A DNA stretch of 64,000 nucleotides. It comes from Chloroflexota bacterium (GTDB lineage Bacteria > Chloroflexota > Anaerolineae > Anaerolineales > Villigracilaceae). Location: NCBI GenBank assembly GCA_016866215.1, contig VGNE01000012.1, positions 1 through 64,000 on the forward strand, read 5' to 3'. This document shows positions 39,949-48,720 of the stretch, piece after piece. The notes beneath the pieces were generated by a model, which made no database searches, was not told where the DNA came from, and saw only the letters and a program-made list of their open reading frames with translations. The first letter of the stretch is position 1. Each line of letters begins with the position of its first letter. The translations under genes and the position numbers were made by a program.

Positions 39949-40713
39949 CTATCTATGTTTCCAAACTGCAGCTCGTTTTTCCATGAATGCCGCGAGACCT
40001 TCGTGCGCGTCTTCGGTCTTCATCAATTCATCCAAATAGAGTCTTTCCAACTCGGATGCTGACGCGTCCCAAGCGCCGAAGCCCGATTGCAAAGCGCGCT
40101 TGGTCATGGTGAGCGCAACGCGGCTGAGATTTGACAGCTGCGTGACCTTCTCTTGAACCCATTGCTCCAACTCATCAGCGGGAACGACGGCATTGACCAA
40201 GCCGATCTTCAACGCTTCATCAGATGTAAGCGTGCGACCCGTAAGCAGCATATCTGCGGCAGCGCGATAACCGACCATGAGCGGCAGTCTCATCGCGGCG
40301 ATGGGAGCAAACGCGGCAAGGTGAATCTCCGGCTGCCCGATCTTTGCTTTATCAGTCATCACCGCGAGGTCGCAGCATAGAACCAACTCGCACCCGCCGC
40401 CTAATGCGTGACCGTGCACAACAGCCAGCGTAGGGCAGGGGAAATTCGCCAGCGCGCGGCAGGCGCGATCAAAGAGCGGAATCATCTCGCCGACTTTATC
40501 GGGCGTGTGATCGGCAACGTTCACACCAGCCGAGAACATTTTCCCTTCGGCGCGCAGGATGAGGACGCGCAGGTTTTCGTCGCGGGATAACTCCGTTAGC
40601 GCGGACTCGAGTCCACTCAAGGCGGCAATATCAAGCACGTTTAGCGGAGCCCGCCTCAATGTCAGGGTGGATGCGCCGTTCTTCGTCTCGACGGTGATGA
40701 ATGAGTCGGTCAT
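39949..40713 (-). CDS. dch: Cyclohexa-1,5-diene-1-carbonyl-CoA hydratase-like crotonase
   Basis: 254 residues from ATG 40713; the track's longer start reads the previous gene. Crotonase fold: oxyanion loops in EGKMFSAGVNVADHTPDK and HGHALGGGCELVLCCDLAVM, with LIGQPEIHLAAFAPIAAM downstream. The sequence around AAFAP and the gene order match Dch/BamR enzymes that hydrate the dienoyl-CoA made by benzoyl-CoA reductase. It starts within the stop of the oah gene (ATGA), so the two are co-translated. Confidence 0.85.
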   Translation of the reverse strand: MTDSFITVETKNGASTLTLRRAPLNVLDIAALSGLESALTELSRDENLRVLILRAEGKMFSAGVNVADHTPDKVGEMIPLFDRACRALANFPCPTLAVVHGHALGGGCELVLCCDLAVMTDKAKIGQPEIHLAAFAPIAAMRLPLMVGYRAAADMLLTGRTLTSDEALKIGLVNAVVPADELEQWVQEKVTQLSNLSRVALTMTKRALQSGFGAWDASASELERLYLDELMKTEDAHEGLAAFMEKRAAVWKHR

Positions 40714-41747
40714 TTGAGTTCCGCGCCACATGCGCCGCAGTGAGTAAATTCTTCGGGCAGGGCTTTTGCGCCGCAAGCGAAGCAAGTCTTTTCGTACGCG
40801 CCCCAGATGAACTCGCTGCTCTTGCCTTGCGCGGCGCGTTCGCGCAACATGCGATAGCGCGCGGGGCGTTTTTCGACGAAGGCGGTCATGCCTTCGAGCG
40901 GCTCCCATGAAGTGTAGTGAATGGACAGCCAATCGCGCGCAGCGCCAATGGTTTGATGCCAGCCGAGATTTTTCCAGAAGTTGACTTGTTCTTTTGTGAA
41001 GCGCGTGCATTCGGCAAATTTATCCACCAGTTCCTGCGCGAGGACGTCCACCATTTCATCGAGTTTGGAAAGATCAATGCTGTAACCGTCCGCGCCTTTT
41101 TGCGCTTTGGAAATTTGTTCTGGCGTGGCATGACTAATGAACTCGCCATCCTTTTTTACCGACGGTGCGACTTCGTTAACGAGTCCCCATTCCAATGCCT
41201 GATACGCGGGGATGCGGCGATTCGTCATTAACATGTAGCGGGCGCGGCGATCCCCAACCGTGATCGGCAGCCATTGAGTCGCCCCGCCCGCCGCGACGCT
41301 TCCGACGCCTGTGCCGACCTGTCCCACCCAGGCATGTTCCGCGATGACAGCGAGATCACATGCCAGGTTTGATTCGTTCCCGCCGCCGACAGCCATCCCA
41401 TTCAAGCGCGCAATGACAGGCTTGCCCGTGTTGACGATGCTTTCGATATACGCGCCGAACAAGCGCATATATTTCCAGTAGTCGTGCGGCGAGCGCGTGT
41501 AGCGTTCCTGATATTCCTTGACATCCCCACCCGTGCAAAAGGCTTTGTCGCCTGCGCCCGTGTAGACGATGACAGCTACTTCATCGTCGAACGCGGCTTG
41601 ACGGAAAGCCTGCGCCAGTTCCTCCAGCGCGTTGGTGCTGTAGGAGTTGTACACCTGCGGGCGATTGATGGTGATGCGCGCCACCCAATTCGCCTTTTCG
41701 AAGATGATTTCTTTGAAGTCGGTTTTTTGTTGTTTCAATACATCCAT
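40710..41747 (-). CDS. oah: 6-oxocyclohex-1-ene-1-carbonyl-CoA hydrolase with C-terminal zinc ribbon
   Basis: 345 residues. Crotonase-fold ring-opening hydrolase (BamA/Oah), the usual marker of anaerobic aromatic degradation. INRPQVYNSYSTNALEELA, GDKAFCTGGDVKEYQERY, GGGNESNLACDLAVIAEHA and IHYTSWEPLEGMTAFVEKR fit the family. The last 27 residues, CFACGAKALPEEFTHCGACG, are a zinc ribbon with two CxxC pairs; I do not know this tail in the Thauera or Geobacter proteins. It hydrolyses the beta-oxo ring to 3-hydroxypimeloyl-CoA. Confidence 0.9.
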   Translation of the reverse strand: MDVLKQQKTDFKEIIFEKANWVARITINRPQVYNSYSTNALEELAQAFRQAAFDDEVAVIVYTGAGDKAFCTGGDVKEYQERYTRSPHDYWKYMRLFGAYIESIVNTGKPVIARLNGMAVGGGNESNLACDLAVIAEHAWVGQVGTGVGSVAAGGATQWLPITVGDRRARYMLMTNRRIPAYQALEWGLVNEVAPSVKKDGEFISHATPEQISKAQKGADGYSIDLSKLDEMVDVLAQELVDKFAECTRFTKEQVNFWKNLGWHQTIGAARDWLSIHYTSWEPLEGMTAFVEKRPARYRMLRERAAQGKSSEFIWGAYEKTCFACGAKALPEEFTHCGACGAELK

Positions 41748-41766
41748 TTGTTATTCTCCTTTTCAT

Positions 41767-41920
41767 GTCATTGCGAGACGGTGTTCTTCCGTCGAAGCAA
41801 TCCCATAGCCACAGGAAACTGGTTCCCTTCGACACGCCCTATCGGGCAGTCAGGGCAGGCGCTTGGTCTCGGTACGTTCTTCGCTCCGCTCAGAACTACT
41901 CGACCAGCGCTCGCAGTGAC
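41767..41920. repeat. Dispersed GTCATTGCGAG composite repeat
   Basis: GTCATTGCGAGACGG and GCGCTCGCAGTGAC are the ends. It encloses CTTCGACACGCCCTATCGGG and GGTCTCGGTACG...CTACTCGACC. It lies between paaX and oah. Confidence 0.7.
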
Positions 41921-41921
41921 A

Positions 41922-42764
41922 TCAGTTTCTATCTTCGCCAACCACTTCATCCACGAATTGATTGGCGGGTTTTTCCAGGATTTGATGATAGTCATCGAAC
42001 AGTTGCCGCGACTTGAATCCAATCCAATCGGGCGGGAGCAGGGCGGCGGGCAGGTTGGGATCAATGCGTGGAAAATTCTGGAAGTGATGGATCAACCAGA
42101 AACGGCGGACGAAACAATCGTCCAACGACAGCGCGTGTTTCCCGTTGCTTTTACATTCAAGATATTCCTTTTCAAATTTGGCGAGAAATTTTTTATATTG
42201 GGTCGTCAGGTTGGGCAGGTCCCAGCAGCGTTGAACGAGTTCCTGGTCTTCCGAAGGACCTGCGTGAATCCCTGAAAATATTTCGAAGTGATCCTGAATG
42301 CCGAGTTCATTGCCCAGCGCGGTGATTTCCGTCTTGCGGTTGTGAGGGGAGACCCATGTATTCGGCGCGAGTTGGCCAAACCCAAGCCAGGGCAGGCGCG
42401 CGCGGAAGGCGTGACGCAGGCTTCTTTTTTTCTCTGGTAATGAGAAGACAACAATGTGCCACATCCCATCCCATTCTTTGAGCGGCGGCTCGAAGATGCG
42501 TTTTTCCCCTTGAATGAGCAATGACCAACCGCGCGGAGTAAGCGAATACTGACTGCGGCGCCCCTCTTTGCGTGTTGCCAGCCAGCCCTTGCGCGACATG
42601 CGCGAGAGCGTGATCCGCGCGGCATGCTCGCCGACATCCAAATGACTCAGCATGGAGAGCAGGCTGCTCGTCCAAATGGAGCCGCCGCGCGCGAGGATGA
42701 ATTCACCGAACAAGGTGAAGATCAAAAACTGCGTGCGGACGGATGGTTTTTCTGTAGTTGCCAT
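41922..42764 (-). CDS. paaX: PaaX-type transcriptional regulator
   Basis: 280 residues. The N-terminal winged helix (about 10-95) has LFGEFILARGGSIWTSSLL and ARITLSRMSRKGWLATRKEG. The middle ferredoxin-like part has WDGMWHIVVFSLPEKKR and RARLPWLGFGQLAPNTWVSP, and the C-terminal domain has HFQNFPRIDPNLPAALLPPDW. These are the three PaaX domains. PaaX represses the phenylacetate pathway and is relieved by phenylacetyl-CoA in other bacteria; here it would respond to benzoyl-CoA or a related thioester. ATG shares an A with the bcrD stop (TAATG). Confidence 0.9.
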   Translation of the reverse strand: MATTEKPSVRTQFLIFTLFGEFILARGGSIWTSSLLSMLSHLDVGEHAARITLSRMSRKGWLATRKEGRRSQYSLTPRGWSLLIQGEKRIFEPPLKEWDGMWHIVVFSLPEKKRSLRHAFRARLPWLGFGQLAPNTWVSPHNRKTEITALGNELGIQDHFEIFSGIHAGPSEDQELVQRCWDLPNLTTQYKKFLAKFEKEYLECKSNGKHALSLDDCFVRRFWLIHHFQNFPRIDPNLPAALLPPDWIGFKSRQLFDDYHQILEKPANQFVDEVVGEDRN

Positions 42765-43582
42765 TATGTTATTTCCACTGCATCTTCTTTATTCAATTTT
42801 TCCATGCGCCGGAATCCTAGGATTGCCGCGCCCAGCGCGGTGACGAATTGAACCATATCGCCTTCCGCCACATTGACCTCGGTCTTGAGTTGCTCGCGCA
42901 CCACGCGTCCCATCGATTCATAGCGCAGGATTCCGCCGATCAATGTGAACTCTGGAGTCAAGCCAACGCGTTTGATCAATTGCGTGGAGCGGGCAACGAG
43001 TGAAGTGATGGCTCCAAACATAATGTCAGAAGGAGATGATCCCTGCGATAGGTGGTTAATCACTTCTGATTCCGCGAACACTGCGCAAACGCCGGAGATT
43101 GGCACGGCTTGTTTGGACACAGCCGCCAGTGTTCCGATCTCTTCGGTTTTGTAGCCCATGTAACGCGCGGTCTTTTCGAGGAACGCGCCTGTGCCTGCGG
43201 CGCATTTATCGTTCAAACGAAATGACTTGACTTTTCCGCCCTCGACAAGTTGGATGGCCTTCATCGTCTGCCCGCCGACATCCAAAATGGTGCGGGTGTT
43301 TGGATAGAGGAAGGTCGCACCACGTGCGCTGGCGTTGATGTCTGTCACATTGACATCGCGGAACGTGACCAGATGCCGCCCAAAACCGGTGGTCACCAAA
43401 TAGGAACAGTCAACCTCATGAAGTCCCGCGAGATCGAGGGCGTTGTGAAACGCCTTGCGCGCGGCTTCTTCGAGCCGAAATCCCGTGCTGAGCATGGAGC
43501 GGCTGATAATCTCTTTTCCATCGCGCAGGATAACGGCTTTTGTGTAAGTGGAACCAACGTCAATACCTGTAACGTAAGTCAT
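42764..43582 (-). CDS. bcrD: Benzoyl-CoA reductase subunit D (ATPase)
   Basis: 272 residues, BadF/BadG/BcrA/BcrD ATPase family with an ASKHA fold. Phosphate-1 loop: [17 protein letters not shown]; the 4Fe-4S Cys ligands are Cys in [17 protein letters not shown] and in [14 protein letters not shown]. The Asp-to-Thr change in [10 protein letters not shown] (GGQD in the A subunit) may be a D-type feature. With BcrA it makes the ATP-hydrolysing unit that pumps ferredoxin electrons into BcrBC. Overlaps bcrA by four bases. Confidence 0.9.
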   Translation of the reverse strand: MTYVTGIDVGSTYTKAVILRDGKEIISRSMLSTGFRLEEAARKAFHNALDLAGLHEVDCSYLVTTGFGRHLVTFRDVNVTDINASARGATFLYPNTRTILDVGGQTMKAIQLVEGGKVKSFRLNDKCAAGTGAFLEKTARYMGYKTEEIGTLAAVSKQAVPISGVCAVFAESEVINHLSQGSSPSDIMFGAITSLVARSTQLIKRVGLTPEFTLIGGILRYESMGRVVREQLKTEVNVAEGDMVQFVTALGAAILGFRRMEKLNKEDAVEIT

Positions 43583-44394
43583 GCGGTCTCCTTTACGCTG
43601 GAGGGGGCACGGCTGGCGACAATGTGATCGAGCGCAAATAATGCGGCTCCGAGCGCGCCGATGTAATGCGAGTCAGCGCTGATATTTAATTTGAAACCAA
43701 TCGCCTGTTCGAGCGCCTTGATCACCCCTGGGTTTTTGGTGACGCCGCCTGTGAAAGTTAGTTCTTCTTCGATCCCAACGCGGCGAAGCAAACCGACGGA
43801 GCGCGATGCGATGGACAGATGCACGCCCCAGAGAATATCTTCGATCTTTTTGCCTTTACCCAGCCACGATAATACTTCGGACTCGGCGAAGACCGTGCAT
43901 GTGGTGCTGATCTTGACCGGTCTTTCCGACTGCATGGCGACGTTGCCCAATTCGCCGAGCGGAATATCCAGCGCGGCTGCGGCGGCTCCGAGGAAGCGAC
44001 CCGTCCCTGCCGCGCATTTATCGTTCATACAGAAATCCAGCACGTCGCCATTTGAACCAACGCGAATTGCTTTGGTATCCTGTCCGCCCATATCCAGCAC
44101 AGTTTTTGTGTTGGGAAACATGTGCGAGGCGCCGCGCGCGTGACAGGAAATTTCAGTCACCTGTGTATTTCCAAACGTGACGCGATACCTGCCATAGCCT
44201 GTGCCGATCACGTATTCGACTTCCTCTTCCTGAATGTTGCTGTTCTTGAGCGCTTCGTTGTATGCGTTCTCAGCCGCGACGACAACATTCGCACCCGTAT
44301 CGGTCAGGGAACGCCCAACGATTTCACTGGCTTCGTTGATGATGATCGCTTTTGTTTGTGTCGAGCCGACATCTACACCTGCGGCGTATGCCAT
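43579..44394 (-). CDS. bcrA: Benzoyl-CoA reductase subunit A (ATPase)
   Basis: 271 residues. Same ASKHA fold as Bcr[35 protein letters not shown], cluster Cys in [17 protein letters not shown] and [14 protein letters not shown], and the ATP site [16 protein letters not shown]. It forms a heterodimer with BcrD that bridges one 4Fe-4S cluster. All residues needed for ATP hydrolysis appear intact. Confidence 0.9.
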   Translation of the reverse strand: MAYAAGVDVGSTQTKAIIINEASEIVGRSLTDTGANVVVAAENAYNEALKNSNIQEEEVEYVIGTGYGRYRVTFGNTQVTEISCHARGASHMFPNTKTVLDMGGQDTKAIRVGSNGDVLDFCMNDKCAAGTGRFLGAAAAALDIPLGELGNVAMQSERPVKISTTCTVFAESEVLSWLGKGKKIEDILWGVHLSIASRSVGLLRRVGIEEELTFTGGVTKNPGVIKALEQAIGFKLNISADSHYIGALGAALFALDHIVASRAPSSVKETA

Positions 44395-44415
44395 GAAAAC
44401 CTCCAGTTGTCAGAT

Positions 44416-44488
44416 GTCATTGCGACCTTCGGGAAGCAATCTCGTCGCAATGGGAGATTGCTTCGCCCCTATCGGGGCTCGCAATGAC
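44416..44488. repeat. Dispersed GTCATTGCGAC repeat
   Basis: GTCATTGCGACCTTCGG, GAAGCAATCTCGTCGCAATG and GGCTCGCAATGAC make a short copy of the family between bcrB and bcrA. It is notable because it splits the reductase genes without stopping the operon. Confidence 0.65.
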
Positions 44489-44497
44489 ATGATCTGT

Positions 44498-45790
44498 TTA
44501 TGCGTTCTGTGCCGTTAATCGGCGTGATGCAAGTCCTTCAAAGAAGGCATCCGCGCGATTTTTTATCTGCGCTTCAGAGACAACGCGCTTGTCCATCATG
44601 TCTGATTCGATGAAGAGACTCGGCGTGTCCGTTGCAGCCATCATTGCTCGGCGTCCATCTGCCAGGCCTGTCGAGACCGTGCGGCAGGATTTGATCGGGT
44701 GATAAATGACGCCGTCCAGTTCATAGTCCTTGACCATCTTGATCAAGACGCGATCCTGATGGAACATGTTATCCATCGCTTCGCGGACGCTGATCAAAGT
44801 GCCTTCCGCCAAACTTTCAATGGGACGATTGACATCGTACTCAAATCCCATATTGGCTCCGCCCGAAGCGAAATGCAAATATGTGGAATGAACAAACGCG
44901 CCGCCCCATTCTGCGAACATCTCATTGAAGCGGCGGAAGATCGGATAGCACGGCACGCCGACGAATGCCAGCCGGTATTTTTCATCGGTCTGCGTGCCGA
45001 TTCCGCGCGCGGCTTTGTATTCCATTTCTTCCACGAGATTCTTGAAAAATTGACTGCCTTCTTTTGTGCCGCGGAAATTATTCGAGACCCCCAGATACAC
45101 CGTGCCGTCGGTCAACGCATTGAACAGCGATGGTTTACTCTTGTTGAGTTCAAGCACGCGCTTCCAACCGCTGTTCATATCATTGGCGTAAGCCATCGTT
45201 TCACGCAGGCGGTCAATGTCAAACTTCTTTCCCGATACTTTTTCGCACAGCGTAATCAGTTCTCTGATCTGCGCTTCGACGTATTTGCAATCACGCGCGA
45301 AATCCGAACTGCCTAATTGAAATTGTCCGCCCGCCTGACGCGTGGCTGGCACATCTAATACAAAGACAGGCACACCGTACATGCGTTCCCAAATCTCCGC
45401 CCATTTGACATAGGTGTTGCAGGCATTGGTTAACACGGTCAGCGCGGGTTTGGGAATATTCCCCATCGGATGTTTTCTTTCGCGCAGGTGAACGCCGATG
45501 TCCGCTTTGACATATCCGCAAATATCGGGCGAGTAGCCGTAATCTTCTGCGACGGTCAGGTATTCATCCGCAACACGGCGAACTGCAGTTTGCAGGGAAG
45601 TGATCTCAGGCAGGACGAGCGGAAAATCGAAGACCTTCAATATCTCCGCCATGCTTCCCATCACGAAGACATACGCCGCGCCCTGGTTGTTCTTTGCCGC
45701 TTCGCCCAATTCTGCAAACCAATCGCGGAACAGGTTCGCCCCTTCCACGTTGCCGCGCCCAACGATGTCAACTTTTTTATCTTCTGTCAT
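44498..45790 (-). CDS. bcrB: Benzoyl-CoA reductase subunit B
   Basis: 430 residues from ATG 45790 (AAAGGTGAC upstream). HgdB/BcrB family, with Cys in TNACNTYVKW, GVPCYPIFRRFNEMF and IYHPIKSCRTVSTGLADG as likely cluster ligands. Its substrate pocket is shared with BcrC, each binding a 4Fe-4S cluster or part of one. Complete by length. Confidence 0.9.
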   Translation of the reverse strand: MTEDKKVDIVGRGNVEGANLFRDWFAELGEAAKNNQGAAYVFVMGSMAEILKVFDFPLVLPEITSLQTAVRRVADEYLTVAEDYGYSPDICGYVKADIGVHLRERKHPMGNIPKPALTVLTNACNTYVKWAEIWERMYGVPVFVLDVPATRQAGGQFQLGSSDFARDCKYVEAQIRELITLCEKVSGKKFDIDRLRETMAYANDMNSGWKRVLELNKSKPSLFNALTDGTVYLGVSNNFRGTKEGSQFFKNLVEEMEYKAARGIGTQTDEKYRLAFVGVPCYPIFRRFNEMFAEWGGAFVHSTYLHFASGGANMGFEYDVNRPIESLAEGTLISVREAMDNMFHQDRVLIKMVKDYELDGVIYHPIKSCRTVSTGLADGRRAMMAATDTPSLFIESDMMDKRVVSEAQIKNRADAFFEGLASRRLTAQNA

Positions 45791-45809
45791 TATGTCACCT
45801 TTATTAAAT

Positions 45810-45875
45810 GTCATTGCGATGGTGGTCGAGTAGAGCGAGTGATCGTCTCGCTCGTATCGAGACCCGACGAAGTGA
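45810..45875. repeat. Dispersed repeat, GTCATTGCGAT with TCGAGTAG/CTCGTATCGAG
   Basis: GTCATTGCGATGGTGGTCGAGTAG and CTCGCTCGTATCGAGACC form the inverted pair, ending in GAAGTGACATC. It lies between bcrC and bcrB. Confidence 0.65.
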
Positions 45876-45877
45876 CA

Positions 45878-47044
45878 TCATCCGAATAATATATTTTCCG
45901 TGAATGTCTCCAGTTGGATCTCCATGTGATCGAAACTGGTCATGCTCTCTTCGAACTCGCTGACGAAGTAGGGAATCCCTTTTTCATCCAACGCCTTTGT
46001 GTATGCCACCTGCTCTTCTAACCCTGGTTCGCACATCTTCGCGGCGGTGATGATCGCCGCCTCTGCGCCCGAGTCCGCGATGCGCTGCAAAAGCATTTTC
46101 TCTTTTGGTTTGCGCGAGTCATGTTGCACGGGGCTGTAACTTGATTTCTCCAAATACGCTTCCGCGAGATTGAATAACGGATCGCCTTCAAGCGAGACAT
46201 CTTCAAGAATCCAGCGCAAGCCGATTAACAAATCATCATCCACAACATAACAAGATTGCGAGATCGTGCGAATTAAATCCAGCGGAGGCTGCTCACAGAA
46301 GCCACCCTCGAAGACCACCTTGATTTTGTCATGACGTTTGACTGAGCGCGTCTCGATCAGCGGCATGACAGCCTTGAGCATTTCGTTATGTTCCTCGCGC
46401 GTGATCAATCCCCCGACGTTCATAAGCAAATATGTTTCATATGCCGAGATCAACCAGGGTTGTTTGCGCTTGAATTCGTATAACTGGCGCAGCAGGCTTC
46501 TATTTTCATTAAAGACAGACAGGGAATTTTTCAGCGCCTCTTCCGTAATCTTTCTCCCCGTGATCGCTTCGATATCCGCTTGCACGCGCGCGTATTCATC
46601 GCGCAGGTATGTCGCAGATGCGGCGGAGTTCGCGTTTTGAGGCAGGTACAGGATCTGGCATGGATAATCGAAATTGCGTCCCCACACCGCCCCAAGATTA
46701 CGCGCCGCGTCGCAGATGGGGTGGGTGACGAACAGATCCAATTCGACCTGCTTGCTCAACACAAGTTCGAGCGAGGTCTTGATGATCGAACATAGATAGG
46801 AGCCGAAATGGGAATCCGAGTGCATACACTCGACAGGCGCGCCGCGCATTTTTAGCGGCAGCATCCCCGCCGCGTGAGCGATTTCTTCTGGAAAGTAAAC
46901 CTGAAAATGACCGAGAACTTTTCCCCCCGCTTCGCGCCAACGCTTCACTGTTGGAAATTCGGCGTCCTCTACCAATTCCCGACATTCCGCGATGATCCCA
47001 TCCAATGATTGACCCTGCCACTTATCGAATAATCGTAAAACCAT
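45878..47044 (-). CDS. bcrC: Benzoyl-CoA reductase subunit C
   Basis: 388 residues from ATG 47044 (TGGAGG upstream). HgdB-like fold: [40 protein letters not shown] and [18 protein letters not shown] carry the Cys residues for its iron-sulfur cluster. First gene of the locus, right behind the promoter and operator. With bcrB, A and D it gives the complete class I ATP-dependent benzoyl-CoA reductase, in the same order as in Thauera. Confidence 0.9.
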   Translation of the reverse strand: MVLRLFDKWQGQSLDGIIAECRELVEDAEFPTVKRWREAGGKVLGHFQVYFPEEIAHAAGMLPLKMRGAPVECMHSDSHFGSYLCSIIKTSLELVLSKQVELDLFVTHPICDAARNLGAVWGRNFDYPCQILYLPQNANSAASATYLRDEYARVQADIEAITGRKITEEALKNSLSVFNENRSLLRQLYEFKRKQPWLISAYETYLLMNVGGLITREEHNEMLKAVMPLIETRSVKRHDKIKVVFEGGFCEQPPLDLIRTISQSCYVVDDDLLIGLRWILEDVSLEGDPLFNLAEAYLEKSSYSPVQHDSRKPKEKMLLQRIADSGAEAAIITAAKMCEPGLEEQVAYTKALDEKGIPYFVSEFEESMTSFDHMEIQLETFTENILFG

Positions 47045-47083
47045 GCAGAACCTCCAACCATGAGGAAATTCATTGCCTGGAAA

Positions 47084-47128
47084 ACATATCTCGCTATTGC
47101 GTCATAACGTCACAGAAGTGAGATATGT
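47084..47128. promoter_or_regulatory. Long inverted repeat, likely operator of the aromatic locus
   Basis: ACATATCTC (47084-47092) and GAGATATGT (47120-47128) are perfect 9-base arms separated by 27 bases. They lie just downstream of the -10 box of the bcrC promoter. The N27 spacing is the same as I recall for the E. coli PaaX operator (TGATTC-N27-GAATCA), which suggests that the PaaX-type regulator in the locus binds here. Confidence 0.65.
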
Positions 47129-47130
47129 TT

Positions 47131-47158
47131 AGTATAAGGCGTTTTTGGGATTTGTCAA
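47131..47158 (-). promoter_or_regulatory. Promoter of the bcr locus
   Basis: On the minus strand TTGACA and TATACT are 16 bases apart, near consensus. It points to bcrC, about 90 bases from its ATG. The 5' part of the transcript would hold the inverted repeat. Confidence 0.75.
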
Positions 47159-47525
47159 CTTAAAATTTCCCCGATCAGGTTTTACAACTGCCCCTTCTCA
47201 GGAACAGCCATGTTGGGGTAAGTTGGAAGCCAAACTTGGCGGCTTTTTTCTGCAAGTATTTCACCTGTTGCTCGTGATAACGATATTCATACCCATGTAC
47301 ACTAAACGGCTCTTATTCCACCTGGCACTTTAGCATTCGATACACCACCCGCGCGATCAGGCGCTCTGGGGAGCGGTGGTCTCGAGTTCCATAGCGGGAA
47401 CTTTCTTTTTCTATAACCGCCGAAACATGAGCCAACAGCCTCATGTCTAGCCAAACCGCAGACCCCACAGATAGTCTTTTGCGCTAGTTATGCGCCCGCA
47501 GGTTAACAATTGAAGGTGAACAAAC

Positions 47526-47563
47526 ACACATGAGGTCGGGAGTTCGAACCCCTCCGCGCCCGC
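47526..47563 (+). tRNA. 3'-terminal remnant of a tRNA gene (tRNA-Leu-like)
   Basis: GAGGTCGGGAGTTCGAACCCCTCCGCGCCCGCA looks like a variable loop, T arm and 3' acceptor strand. It would match a tRNA with 5' end GCGGGCG, which is common for tRNA-Leu. The preceding 70 bases cannot form the 5' half (no GCGGGCG), and the T stem has a mismatch, so only a fragment remains. GCGCCCGCA also occurs at about 47490. 47160-47520 otherwise shows nothing coding. Confidence 0.45.
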
Positions 47564-47591
47564 AAAAAAACTGCTGAAAAGCGGTTTTTTT
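47564..47591. terminator. Rho-independent terminator
   Basis: AAAAAAACTGCT and AGCGGTTTTTTT form a 12-pair stem (one G-U) with a GAAA loop and run directly from the tRNA remnant's end. Confidence 0.75.
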
Positions 47592-47693
47592 ATTCATATA
47601 CAAACTCATATCCTGGAAATAAGTTAATCAGATAGTCTCATAATTTCATAAGAATTCAGTTTCCTGATCGATTCTCTTTTATAATCAATCGTC

Positions 47694-48359
47694 ATGACAA
47701 CATTTCATCCTTCCGCGCAAAGAAGCAGTCGCACCAACGAAGCCTGGCTGGCAGACCTGCGAGACTCAGGTGACACACATGCAGAAGCATTAAATGACCT
47801 GCACGAGATTATCCAAAAGGGTTTACCCTACGCGCTTTCGCGCTGGCTCTCCTCAGATAACCCGCTCTTCCAGCCCCTGGTGGAAGAAGTGACACAGGAA
47901 ACCCTTCTGCGTGTGCTCGACCAACTGGATACATTTGAAGGCCGCAGTCTCTTCACCACCTGGGTACATAAGATCGCCATTCGGATCGCATTGACAGAAC
48001 TGCGCCGAAAAAGATGGCGGGATGCATCGCTGGACGAACTGACGGAAAATGAAGACGCTCCGCCTCCCCGCGGCCTGCTTGCTGACCCACAAGCCTCCCC
48101 CGAAACCTCAGCGGAACGCGCCGACATGCTCGTACGCGTCCGCCGCATTCTTGAGGAGGAACTCACCCCAAAACAACGCGAAGCCCTCGTCCTGCTCAGC
48201 TTGCAGGATATCCCCATCGAAGAAGCGGCCAAACGCATGAAGACCAATCGCAACGCGCTTTATAAACTCCTGCACGATGCCCGTCTGCGGTTGAAAAGAC
48301 GACTGGCCCTTGAGGACCTCACTGCGCAAGACCTATTAACCGCCTTTGAGCAAAAGTAA
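47694..48359 (+). CDS. ECF-family sigma factor
   Basis: 221 residues. Region 2 about 60-125 (VEEVTQETLLRVLDQLDTFE, LFTTWVHKIAIRIALTELRRKRW) and region 4 about 165-205 (LTPKQREALVLLSLQDIPIEEAAKRMKTNRNALYKLLHDAR). A TTTTATAATC box lies 10 bases before the ATG. It is followed by a small zinc-binding protein that is probably its anti-sigma factor. Regulated genes unknown. Confidence 0.85.
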   Translation: MTTFHPSAQRSSRTNEAWLADLRDSGDTHAEALNDLHEIIQKGLPYALSRWLSSDNPLFQPLVEEVTQETLLRVLDQLDTFEGRSLFTTWVHKIAIRIALTELRRKRWRDASLDELTENEDAPPPRGLLADPQASPETSAERADMLVRVRRILEEELTPKQREALVLLSLQDIPIEEAAKRMKTNRNALYKLLHDARLRLKRRLALEDLTAQDLLTAFEQK

Positions 48360-48392
48360 GATTAATATTTCGTTAATCGTCTCAACCTATAG

Positions 48393-48683
48393 ATGAACCT
48401 GAAATCTTTATTTCAAAATATTCAAAATACATTCGCGCCTCAACAAAAACTTGAAGATGAAGTTGTGCTCAAGTTTTTAAGAGTACTTGAAAAAGCGCGG
48501 GAGGATGAACTATCCTGCGGTGAAATGTACGCCCGCCTGGACATATTTGTCGAAACCGAGGTGGAAACAAAGGATGCAAGCAGGATTCCCGCTCTTATTC
48601 GCGAACATTTGGATATGTGCGCGGACTGCTGCGAAGAATACGAAGCGCTGCTGGCAGTGCTGGAAAATACAAGGGTAAAATAA
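48393..48683 (+). CDS. Putative zinc-binding anti-sigma factor
   Basis: 96 residues. HLDMCADCCEEYEALLAVLE contains the HxxxCxxC pattern of zinc anti-sigma (ZAS) domains, and an upstream helix has LSCGEMYARLDIFVETE. No membrane segment, so it is a soluble redox-type anti-sigma. It is 33 bases after the sigma gene and ends at a shared terminator. Role assigned by motif and position. Confidence 0.65.
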   Translation: MNLKSLFQNIQNTFAPQQKLEDEVVLKFLRVLEKAREDELSCGEMYARLDIFVETEVETKDASRIPALIREHLDMCADCCEEYEALLAVLENTRVK

Positions 48684-48715
48684 AAAATGACGGATGAAAA
48701 TCCCGTCATTTTTTT
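48682..48715. terminator. Bidirectional terminator
   Basis: AAAAAATGACGG and CCGTCATTTTTTT pair perfectly around ATGAAAAT. It serves the anti-sigma gene and the convergent DUF1684 gene. Confidence 0.8.
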
Positions 48716-48720
48716 ATTTC

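Noticed and set aside
47145-47333. 62-residue plus-strand ORF in the bcr upstream region
   Set aside because: It overlaps the -35 box of the bcrC promoter and has no family signature.
47488-47563. A complete tRNA gene
   Set aside because: The 5' end GCGCCCGC cannot pair with the 3' acceptor strand, and no D arm or anticodon arm can be drawn.
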